64,000 nt of DNA from Rhodoferax saidenbachensis. Its GTDB lineage: Bacteria; Pseudomonadota; Gammaproteobacteria; Burkholderiales; Burkholderiaceae_C. Below are positions 22,028-29,015 of this stretch, one piece after another; the first letter of the stretch is position 1, and every line of letters begins with the position of its first letter. The position numbers and the translations under genes were made by a program. The notes below the pieces were generated by a model. It had not been told where the DNA came from. It saw only the letters and a program-made list of their open reading frames with translations, and ran no database searches. The DNA is taken from assembly GCF_001955715.1 (NCBI RefSeq), contig NZ_CP019239.1:496001-560000 (forward strand). Reading direction: 5' to 3'.

Positions 22028-23363
22028 CACTAGTGTCCGGTAAATTTTGCATCAGGGCAGTTCAAACCTAAGCTGGATGCGGGTTTCAAGAGCTTTTTGG
22101 ATTCCGGCGATTTGAAATCCGATTTTTGCCCGTGGGCATATCGTGACCTCATTTTTCGAGGTTTACGTCATGAACGCTGGTCGCACGGTATTCGCGCAAT
22201 TGCTGGCCGTCGTACCGTTTAGCCACTTTGAACACCTCGTTGATAGGTACCAAGCCAACCGCTGGACACGGGATTTCACTGCCTGGAGCCAATTCATTTG
22301 CATGGCCTACGCGCAGTTCACTCGCAGGGAAGGCTTGCGCGACCTGATCGTGTGCCTGAACTCGCAAAGCTCCAAGCTTTACCACTGCGGCCTGCGTCAG
22401 CGTGTATCACGCTCCACATTGGCCGATGCCAACGAGCGGCGTGACTCGCATTTGTTCGAAGCACTGGGGCAACGCCTGATCGAAACCGCGTTGGATTTGT
22501 ACAAAGACCATGACATCGGCTTGGGCCTCAAGGAGCCACTGTATGCCATGGACTCCACCACCATCGACTTGTGTCTGAAACTGTTTCCCTGGGCTGACTT
22601 TCGGTCCACCAAAGCGGGAATCAAGGCCCATACGGTGATCGACCTGCGGGGTGCCATTCCAGTGATGCTATCGATCACCACCGGCAAAGTCGGCGACTCG
22701 GGGCAATTGGATGCATTGAGTCTGCCCAAGGGCTCTATCGTCGTGCTGGATCGCGGCTACGTGGACTTTGCAAGGTTGCACCGCTTGGTGCAACGGGAGT
22801 GCAGCTTTGTGGTGCGCGCCAAAGACAATTTGAGCTTCATCTGCAGTGAAGCCCACGCGGCTGATGTGCAAACCGGCGTGTACTCGGATCAAACCATTGT
22901 GCTGACGGGGGAGCGCTCCAAGAAAGGCTACCCTGAGCCTTTGCGCCGGGTACGTTTCTACGATGCAGTGAGTTGTTTGGAACTCGTCTTTCTAACCAAC
23001 CGTCTAGACCTATCCGCCCTCACCATCGCAGCCATCTACAAGCAGCGCTGGCAGATTGAGCTGTTCTTCAAATGGCTCAAGCAGAACCTGAACATCCAAC
23101 ACTTCTTTGGCAATTCATTGAACGCGGTGAGATCACAGATATGGATTGCAGTGTGTACCTATTTGATAGCTTTGGTCGCACACCACGGACTACATACTGA
23201 CCTGTCACTGCGTAACTTCTTGCATCTGGTGGAGGTCAACATGTTTGAGAAGATCTCTTTGGCTCAGATGGTAGACAACGCTATCAAGGACGACAGTTTC
23301 GAAGAGCTGAAATCGCAGGTTGAACTCTTCTGAAAACGGGGCAAAATTTACCGGACAGTAGTG
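22028..23363 (+). mobile_element. IS4-family insertion sequence, copy 1 (1336 bp)
   Basis: A complete element. The terminal inverted repeats are 23 bp (starting CACTAGTGTCCGGTAAATTT on the left, CACTACTGTCCGGTAAATTT on the right) with one mismatch. It is flanked by a perfect 9-bp target duplication TTGTAATTT (22019-22027 and 23364-23372). It carries one transposase gene. A second copy with the same length and the same protein is at 53458-54793. The intact ends, duplications and identity point to recent transposition. Confidence 0.95.
22170..23333 (+). CDS. IS4-family transposase, copy 1
   Basis: A 387-residue DDE transposase of the IS4 family. An N-terminal domain (NAGRTVFAQLLAVVPFSHFEHLVDRYQANRWTRDFT...) precedes the RNase H-like catalytic core. 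Catalytic residues are D128 (AMDSTTIDL), D194 (VLDRGYVDF) and E297. The last lies in YKQRWQIELFFKWLK, which fits the IS4 signature Y(2)R(3)E(6)K exactly. ATG 22170 is preferred because the family begins MN(S/A)G; an in-frame GTG at 22143 would add nine residues. No frameshift or stop is seen, so it should be active. Confidence 0.95.
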   Translation: MNAGRTVFAQLLAVVPFSHFEHLVDRYQANRWTRDFTAWSQFICMAYAQFTRREGLRDLIVCLNSQSSKLYHCGLRQRVSRSTLADANERRDSHLFEALGQRLIETALDLYKDHDIGLGLKEPLYAMDSTTIDLCLKLFPWADFRSTKAGIKAHTVIDLRGAIPVMLSITTGKVGDSGQLDALSLPKGSIVVLDRGYVDFARLHRLVQRECSFVVRAKDNLSFICSEAHAADVQTGVYSDQTIVLTGERSKKGYPEPLRRVRFYDAVSCLELVFLTNRLDLSALTIAAIYKQRWQIELFFKWLKQNLNIQHFFGNSLNAVRSQIWIAVCTYLIALVAHHGLHTDLSLRNFLHLVEVNMFEKISLAQMVDNAIKDDSFEELKSQVELF

Positions 23364-23372
23364 TTGTAATTT

Positions 23373-23623
23373 GCCGGTGGGCATTGTTGGGCGGCATGGT
23401 ACGCAAGGTGGCTTGCGTGGCTCCCGTTCTCCGGGACGTCATGCATTTTTTTGGGGGCGCCTGCCTCGTCCGTTAATGCCGCGATGGGTGGTGCGGCAGA
23501 ACTACCGCCACTGCTTGCGGACATTTGCAGTGCTCACAAGCAGTCGTTAACGTCGGCGTTGTCCGGCGGGCAGCATACGCCGCGTAGCGGCTTTGTGCAG
23601 ATGCCTGTCCGCTGTTGTACGTC
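23373..23623. other. Non-coding stretch between IS copy 1 and hypothetical gene
   Basis: No convincing gene. It contains several short inverted repeats (for example GCCGC/GCGGC near 23480 and ACTGCTTG/CAAGCAGT near 23511-23545) of unknown meaning. It lies downstream of the minus-strand gene at 23624. Confidence 0.5.
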
Positions 23624-24133
23624 TCAGCGTTCAAAGAACCACTCCATGAATTCGCCTGCGACTTCGGGAGACAATTCTTGCACAGCCTCTGCTACCAGTG
23701 GCTGCCCTTTGGCTGCCGCGATTGCCGAAAGCGCGCATTGCATAAAGTCTGCATCCCATTCGCGCGCGGAAGCTGCCGCGACCAATGATGGCAGTTTTGC
23801 CAATGCATCGAAGTAGGCCGCTGCCAGTTCACCCGGAACCTCGAGCTCTTGCTTTCTTCGGCAAATTTCAACCCATGCCGGAAACTGAAAATAGACTGCA
23901 TCCGCCCCAAGCGGGTTGGTTGCGGCCGCACGAACAACGTGAGGGACGGCTGCGAACGACGCATCAAACACATCCCCTTGGTGGGCCAATGCACTCCAAA
24001 GCGAAAACCAAGGCTCAGTTTCACCCAGCGAGCCAGGAAGAGTGGTCAGTTGGGCTAACAGTGCCGGGATGTCCGTCGCGGCACCATATGCATGATGAAG
24101 CTTGGACCAGTGATTGCTTTCGAGGGTGAGCAC
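23624..24133 (-). CDS. Conserved hypothetical protein
   Basis: A 169-residue soluble protein that looks mostly helical (LHHAYGAATDIPALLAQL, EPWFSLWSALAHQGDVFDASFAAVPHVVRAA, AYFDALAKLPSLVAAA). The LHHAYG..A.DIPALL and W..LWS.L.HQGDV...SFAAVPH pattern recalls a widespread family of unannotated proteins whose role I cannot state; a helical-repeat fold is possible. No signal peptide or catalytic motif is visible. It stands alone between IS copy 1 and priA. Confidence 0.6.
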   Translation of the reverse strand: MLTLESNHWSKLHHAYGAATDIPALLAQLTTLPGSLGETEPWFSLWSALAHQGDVFDASFAAVPHVVRAAATNPLGADAVYFQFPAWVEICRRKQELEVPGELAAAYFDALAKLPSLVAAASAREWDADFMQCALSAIAAAKGQPLVAEAVQELSPEVAGEFMEWFFER

Positions 24134-24315
24134 AGCGCGGTCCTATGACGTACAGCTTGATATAGACCGCAGAAATGCGAAATAACATGGCTCAGTTGTC
24201 ATGGTGCGCGCCTCCCTTGCAGCAGCTAAGTGATTGTTTTCACTTGATTTTTCATCAGTATATGGCCTGCTATGCAATCCATGAAAAAACCGTGAAACCC
24301 CGCAAACCCCAGGTC

Positions 24316-24339
24316 CTTCGACAGGCTCAGGACGAACGG
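24316..24339 (+). repeat. REP-like 24-mer, single copy
   Basis: CTTCGACAGGCTCAGGACGA plus ACGG. It belongs to the same family as the paired copies at 51835-51904 and lies in the non-coding stretch upstream of the hypothetical gene. Confidence 0.8.
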
Positions 24340-24361
24340 GTGTTTTCAGTGTTCTCGAAAT

Positions 24362-24412
24362 TTGCTATCGAAAAAGTAGCTGCTTGCGCATGCTAGATAA
24401 GGGCTAGAGCCC
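24362..24412 (+). repeat. Dispersed 50-bp repeat, copy 4 (intergenic, after priA)
   Basis: TTGCTATCGAAAAAGTAGCT, GCTTGCGCATGCTAG, then GGGCTAGAGCCC (a perfect palindrome). It ends 10 bp from the priA stop codon. Confidence 0.9.
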
Positions 24413-24421
24413 TAAAACACC

Positions 24422-26569
24422 TCAAATCGCCAGCGGATCCACATCAATCGCCCAGCGAATCAGCCCCTTGCATTCCGGCAAGCCGCGCGTTGCGTGCAGC
24501 ACCGATTGCCAGGCTTCCAGAAACTGCTGCAGCGCCGCGCGTGAGGGGCTTTCGACCAGCATCTGGGCGCGCTCTACATTGGCCACGCGCTGGATGCTCA
24601 TGGGCACGGCGGGGTAGAGGGTGATCTGCTCCAGCAATGGGGCCCAGCCTTCCCATTGCGCCATGTCGGTCTGCGCGCTCTGGCGGGCGGCGTTCAGGAA
24701 AGCCTGCGCGGCTTCCTGCGTGCGTGCGTCGGCGCGCACCAGGGCTTGCGCGCTGAAGGGCGGCATGGCGGCCTGTTCGCGTTCTTTGAGTTGCTGTTTG
24801 GCAAAGGCGGGGTAGTCGTAGGTCTTGAGCGCGGCGTACAGCGGGTGGGCGGGCTGGAAGGTCTGCACCCAGACCTCGCTCTGCGCGCCCAGCGCGGCGT
24901 CGCGCCCGGAGCGGCCGGCGGCCTGCATCAACAGGCTGAACAGGCGTTCGGGCGCGCGGAAATCGCTGCTGAACAAGGCGCCGTCCGGGTTCACCGCGGC
25001 GACCAGCGTGATGCGGCGGAAGTCGTGGCCCTTGGCGATCATCTGGGTGCCGACCAGCACGTCCACCTCGCCCGCGTGCACGGCGGCCAGTTGTTCTTCG
25101 AGTGCGCCTTTGAGGCGCGTGGTGTCGGCGTCGATGCGGGCAATGCGCAGCGGCTCACCTTCGGGGAAAGCGTCGCTCACGGTGTTGGGGCGGCGCACAT
25201 CGGCCAGCAGCTCGGCCAGGTGTTCTTCCAACTGTTCGGTGCCACGGCCCAGCGTGCCGATGTCGACATTGCCGCAGCTCGGGCAGGCGCGCGGCACGCG
25301 TTCGGTAAAGCCGCAGTGGTGGCAGCGCAGCGTGCGGTCGATCTTGTGGAACACGCGGAAGGCACTGCAATGTGGGCAGGCGCTTTTCCAGTCGCACTCG
25401 GCGCAGTGCAGCACTGGTGCGTAGCCGCGCCGGTTCAAAAACACCAGACACTGCTCGCCGCGCAACACACGTTCCTTGATGGCGTCAATCAGCGGCAGGG
25501 AGAACACGGCTTTGCGCGGCTGGTGGTTCATGTCCACGCGCCGCACCAGCGGTAGCTTGCCCGTTTGCCCAATGCGCGATGGCATGTGCAGCCGCAGGTA
25601 GCGCCCGCCCTCTTCGGCCGGGCGGCTCTGGTGCCAGCTTTCCAGCGAAGGGGTGGCCGATCCCAGAATGACTTTGGCGCTTTCGAGCCGGCCGCGGTAA
25701 ATGGCCAGGTCGCGGGCGGAGTAACGCGCACCTTCGCTGCTTTTGTAGCTGGGGTCGTGCTCTTCGTCGACCACGATGAGCTTGAGCTTGGGCAGCGATG
25801 CAAACACCGCCATGCGGGTGCCCAGCACAATGCGCGCGCCGCCGCTGTGCGCGGCCAGCCAGGCCTTGAGGCGCTGCGGGTTGGTCATGCCGCTGTGCAT
25901 GGACACGACGGCCTGCGCGCCGTAGATCGGCGCAAAACGCTCGATAAAGCGCGCTTCGAGCTGCGGTGTGAGGTTGATCTCGGGCACCATCACCAGCGCC
26001 TGTGCGTCGGGGTCTTGTTCCAGCAGGGTTTGCACGCAGTGCAGGTAAACCTCGGTCTTCCCGCTGCCGGTGGCGCCATACAGCAGAAAGGGGCCGCTGT
26101 ACGTCTCGATCTGCGCCACGGCGGAGGCCTGCTCGGGCGTGAGCGCAGGGATGGCGGACAGGGGGGCAGCGGTAGCGTCCGGGCCTGCGGCGGCCTTGGG
26201 GCGCTTGAGTCGGCGCTCCATTTGCTTGGGGTTCAGTTCACGCAATTGGGGCGGCAGCGCGGCCAGCGCCACCTCACCGACCGAGCGCTGGTAGTAGCTG
26301 GCGGCGAAGCTGAGCAATTGCTGCCAGGCAGCATTCAGCGGGGCAATCCCTTCGAGCACGCCGGCCACCGCGCGGATCTTGTCCGGGTCTATCTCGCCGG
26401 TGGCGTCGATAGCGCTGCCATTCCACACCACACCCAGGGTCTCGCGCGTGCCCAGTGGCACCCGCACCAGCGTTCCCGCAGGTCGCGGCTGCTCACTTTG
26501 GTAGGTGAGTACCGGCCCCAGCCTGGCGTGCGCCGGGGTCTGGACAAGAATGCTCAGCCAGTGCGCCAT
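24422..26569 (-). CDS. priA: Primosomal replication helicase PriA
   Basis: A 715-residue 3'-5' DNA helicase that restarts stalled replication forks. The N-terminal DNA-binding domain (residues about 1-110; VRVPLGTRETLGVVW) precedes the helicase core: Walker A GATGSGKT around residue 165, DEEHD (motif II), GSATPSLES (motif III). The zinc module has four CxxC pairs (CAEC, CPHC, CHHC, CPSC), as in PriA. LVGTQMIAKGHDF and QAAGRSGR close the helicase motifs. The length matches the family (about 730). Confidence 0.96.
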   Translation of the reverse strand: MAHWLSILVQTPAHARLGPVLTYQSEQPRPAGTLVRVPLGTRETLGVVWNGSAIDATGEIDPDKIRAVAGVLEGIAPLNAAWQQLLSFAASYYQRSVGEVALAALPPQLRELNPKQMERRLKRPKAAAGPDATAAPLSAIPALTPEQASAVAQIETYSGPFLLYGATGSGKTEVYLHCVQTLLEQDPDAQALVMVPEINLTPQLEARFIERFAPIYGAQAVVSMHSGMTNPQRLKAWLAAHSGGARIVLGTRMAVFASLPKLKLIVVDEEHDPSYKSSEGARYSARDLAIYRGRLESAKVILGSATPSLESWHQSRPAEEGGRYLRLHMPSRIGQTGKLPLVRRVDMNHQPRKAVFSLPLIDAIKERVLRGEQCLVFLNRRGYAPVLHCAECDWKSACPHCSAFRVFHKIDRTLRCHHCGFTERVPRACPSCGNVDIGTLGRGTEQLEEHLAELLADVRRPNTVSDAFPEGEPLRIARIDADTTRLKGALEEQLAAVHAGEVDVLVGTQMIAKGHDFRRITLVAAVNPDGALFSSDFRAPERLFSLLMQAAGRSGRDAALGAQSEVWVQTFQPAHPLYAALKTYDYPAFAKQQLKEREQAAMPPFSAQALVRADARTQEAAQAFLNAARQSAQTDMAQWEGWAPLLEQITLYPAVPMSIQRVANVERAQMLVESPSRAALQQFLEAWQSVLHATRGLPECKGLIRWAIDVDPLAI

Positions 26570-26699
26570 GGGTGGGAGGTTGGCCGGGTGTTATACGGGA
26601 GGGGGGTGGACGGCACTTGGGGTAATTTATGGATGTGAATTGTCGAAATACGCGTTAAGTGCTTGATTCAAAACAACTTTACAGAACATTCATAGTTTC

Positions 26700-26708
26700 T
26701 GTGGATAA
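26700..26708 (-). promoter_or_regulatory. DnaA box (TTATCCACA)
   Basis: A perfect 9-mer match to the strong DnaA box on the minus strand (TGTGGATAA on plus), upstream of priA. Confidence 0.6.
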
Positions 26709-26886
26709 CTTTGTTGATATGTTGTCATGAGCCGCGCCAAAGCCTTGTAAATCAAGGCTTTCACTGGAATGCCCAGAAAAAAAGCAAAGTTTTATTTCCT
26801 TATAAATCAACCACTTACGTTCGCTATGGCTTTGATAGCGCGTATCCCCCATTTGGGGGAGGCATGCTGCTCCGCACCACAGATTT

Positions 26887-26895
26887 TGTGCATAA
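26887..26895 (-). promoter_or_regulatory. DnaA box (TTATGCACA)
   Basis: A second perfect match to TTATNCACA, in the same orientation, 187 bp from the first and 46 bp beyond the hemE stop. Confidence 0.5.
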
Positions 26896-26940
26896 GTAAC
26901 TATCCGTTCGTTGGGTAGCGCCCAAAAACGTGTTAATGCA

Positions 26941-28080
26941 TCAAGTTCTCATTTGGCGCGAATGGCGGTGCACGGCCTCTACCAAAGCCGCCACATGCTC
27001 GGGAGGCGTGTACTGACTTATGCCGTGGCCGAGGTTGAAAATGTGCGTCGGGCCGGTGCCCGTACCTTGGTAAGGCGCGCCAAAACTGTCGAGCACCCGG
27101 GCCACTTCGGTGGCGATGGCGGCGGGGGGCGCAAACAGCACATTGGGGTCGATATTGCCTTGCAGCGCTTTGCCGGGGCCATTCTCCTGTCCGCCGACCA
27201 GCGCGCGGGCTTTGCCCAAATTGACCGTCCAGTCCAGGCCCAGCACATCGCAGTCCAGCGCCGCCATCTCCTGCAGCCACAGGCCGCCGCCTTTGGTGAA
27301 CACCAGGCGTGGAATGGTCTCGCCGTTGGGGCCGGTGCGCTTGAGTTGCGCCAGTACCCGTGCCGTATAGGCCATGCTGAAGGTCTGGAACGCGCCATCG
27401 GCCAGCACGCCGCCCCAGCTGTCAAAAACCATCACGGCCTGGGCGCCCGCGTCGATCTGGGCGTTCAGGTAAGCGGCTACGGAGTCGGCGTTGATGGCCA
27501 GCATGGTGTGCATCAGGTCCGGGCGGCTGTAGAGCATGCTCTTGACCAGGCGGTAGTCGTCCGATCCCGCGCCTTCGACCATGTAGCAGGCCAGTGTCCA
27601 CGGGCTGCCGGAGAAACCGATCAGCGGCACGCGCCCTTTGCCGTCTTGCGTCAGCGCCTTGCGGATGCTGGAGACGGCGTCAAACACGTAGCGCAGCTTG
27701 TCCATGTCGGGCACGGCCAGTTGGGCAACCGCCGCTTCGTCACGCACGGGGCTGGCGAAACGCGGGCCTTCGCCCTGGGCAAACGACAGGCCCAGGCCCA
27801 TGGCGTCGGGAATGGTCAGGATGTCGGAAAACAGGATGGCGGCGTCCAGCGGGTAGCGCTCCAGCGGTTGCAGCGTGACTTCGGTGGCGTAGTCGGTGTT
27901 GGTGGCCAGGCCCATGAAGCTGCCGGCCTTGGCGCGCGTGGCCACGTACTCGGGCAGGTAGCGGCCGGCCTGGCGCATCAGCCAGATGGGGGTGTGGTCG
28001 GTGGCCTGGCGCAGGCAGGCGCGCAGGAAAGTGGGGTTGTGCAGGCCGGAAAAAGTCGCGTCGAGATTGGGGTTCGTCAT
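26941..28080 (-). CDS. hemE: Uroporphyrinogen decarboxylase
   Basis: A 379-residue enzyme of heme synthesis that removes four acetate carboxyls from uroporphyrinogen III to give coproporphyrinogen III. It has the signature [10 protein letters not shown] (residues 36-45), the [15 protein letters not shown] segment with the catalytic aspartate, [23 protein letters not shown] and [12 protein letters not shown], and the ending [24 protein letters not shown]. All substrate-pocket motifs are present and the length is normal. It is cytoplasmic and divergent from the PilZ gene. Confidence 0.97.
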   Translation of the reverse strand: MTNPNLDATFSGLHNPTFLRACLRQATDHTPIWLMRQAGRYLPEYVATRAKAGSFMGLATNTDYATEVTLQPLERYPLDAAILFSDILTIPDAMGLGLSFAQGEGPRFASPVRDEAAVAQLAVPDMDKLRYVFDAVSSIRKALTQDGKGRVPLIGFSGSPWTLACYMVEGAGSDDYRLVKSMLYSRPDLMHTMLAINADSVAAYLNAQIDAGAQAVMVFDSWGGVLADGAFQTFSMAYTARVLAQLKRTGPNGETIPRLVFTKGGGLWLQEMAALDCDVLGLDWTVNLGKARALVGGQENGPGKALQGNIDPNVLFAPPAAIATEVARVLDSFGAPYQGTGTGPTHIFNLGHGISQYTPPEHVAALVEAVHRHSRQMRT

Positions 28081-28150
28081 ACCCCAATTGTCGCAGTTTG
28101 ATACACAAGATATGGGCGGGATGTCAGGTCGCTATGGTAGGCTGAATGCC

Positions 28151-28576
28151 ATGTTGTTCAAGGCTTGGCCCAGTGCGCGAAAAGCGCGTCCGGTTGACTC
28201 CAGCGCGCTGGTCGTCGCGACGGGGCATCGGCGTTTTTTTCGTTCGCTCATTGAGACACCCGCACGCCTGAACCTGGCGGGGCAGATGCGCGAGGTGCGC
28301 CTGCTCGATATCTCGCTGCAAGGCGCGTTGGTCGAGGCGCCCCCGGGCTTGCAAAGTCTGGTGGGCACGCGCGGGCGCCTGCGCTTGAGCCTGTTGCCCA
28401 CAGAGGTCATCTCCATGGACGTGGCCGTGGCCCGCACCCAAGGGCATTGCCTGGGCTTGCGCTGTGTGAACATCGATCTCGACAGCATCACCCACCTGCG
28501 CCAATTGGTCGCGCGCAATTCCGAAGATCCCCAGTGGGTGGGCCTGGACCTGGCGCGGCTCATCGGCCACGCCTGA
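28151..28576 (+). CDS. PilZ domain protein, second copy
   Basis: A 141-residue single PilZ domain protein. The N-terminal basic motif is HRRFFRSLIETPARL, and the second motif is DISLQGALVE (DxSxxG pattern, Gln-Gly). Cyclic di-GMP binding is the family function. The layout and several segments (VDIALKGALV versus LDISLQGALV; LDIDVTSLTRLRRLIELN versus VNIDLDSITHLRQLVARN) match the PilZ protein at 13158-13535, so the two are paralogues. This one keeps the DxS serine. ATG 28151 is chosen; an in-frame ATG at 28121 would add ten residues. Confidence 0.8.
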   Translation: MLFKAWPSARKARPVDSSALVVATGHRRFFRSLIETPARLNLAGQMREVRLLDISLQGALVEAPPGLQSLVGTRGRLRLSLLPTEVISMDVAVARTQGHCLGLRCVNIDLDSITHLRQLVARNSEDPQWVGLDLARLIGHA

Positions 28577-28586
28577 TTCGCTGCGG

Positions 28587-29015
28587 CTACGCCACCGCTG
28601 TGCGGCGGTGATCCACCATCAAGCAGCGGTTTTCCACCACCAGCAGCCCCGCCGCACGCGCCTTGGCCGTCGCTGCGTCGTGGTGGATGCCCAGCTGCAG
28701 CCAGATAGCTTGCGCACCGACGGCAATGGCTTCGTCCACCACGGGCGGCACGTCAAAGCTGTTGCGGAACACATCGACCAGTTCGATACGGTGTTCGCGG
28801 GCCGCATCGGTCAGCGTGGGGTAGGCCTTCTCGCCCAGGATCTCGCTGGCATTCGGGTTGATCGGGATGATGCGCCAGCCCTGGGCCTGCATGTAGCGCG
28901 CGACACCAAAACTGTCTCGGTGGGTTTTGGGTGACAAGCCCACCACCGCCACGCTGCGGTAGTTCTTGAGAATATGTTCGATGGTTTGCTGTTCAGTCAT
29001 TCCGGAAGTTCTCAT
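28587..29015 (-). CDS. CoA-binding domain protein (YccU-like)
   Basis: A 142-residue Rossmann-fold protein of the CoA_binding_2 family. The nucleotide-binding segment SVAVVGLSPKTHRDSFGVARYMQ is followed by GWRIIPINPNASEILGEKAYPTL, VDVFRNSFDVPPVVDEAI, AIWLQLGIHHDAA and VVENRCLMVDH, all characteristic. It is predicted to bind CoA; the physiological role is not established. The ATG used overlaps the dsbD stop (ATGA). The in-frame ATG at 29000 (MTEQQTIEHIL) is an equally good start by family comparison. Confidence 0.85.
   Translation of the reverse strand: MRTSGMTEQQTIEHILKNYRSVAVVGLSPKTHRDSFGVARYMQAQGWRIIPINPNASEILGEKAYPTLTDAAREHRIELVDVFRNSFDVPPVVDEAIAVGAQAIWLQLGIHHDAATAKARAAGLLVVENRCLMVDHRRTAVA

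Larger units (their letters stand above)
26570..26940. other. Intergenic region priA-hemE with two DnaA boxes and hairpins
   Basis: About 370 bp with no convincing gene and more AT than its neighbours. Upstream on the minus strand of priA and downstream of hemE. It holds two perfect TTATNCACA boxes (minus strand), a 9-bp hairpin (26739-26747 with 26753-26761, AAAGCCTTG/CAAGGCTTT), a 6-bp hairpin (TCCCCC/GGGGGA, 26845-26860) and an AT-rich run (about 26776-26812). It could be a DnaA-binding regulatory locus or a structured RNA; neither is proven. Confidence 0.55.

Noticed and set aside
21896..22030. N-terminal extension of the YitT protein
   Set aside because: The extra 45 codons are a translation of repeat copy 3 and the IS junction; a normal start fits the family at 21895.
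23451..23623. Integron attC-like site or small ORF after IS copy 1
   Set aside because: GTTAAC/GTTAAT elements and hairpins are present, but they do not fit the attC core-site rules and no integrase or cassette array is visible.
26570..26940. Chromosomal replication origin
   Set aside because: Only two DnaA boxes and no dnaA, dnaN or gyrB neighbourhood; kept only as a DnaA-site candidate.
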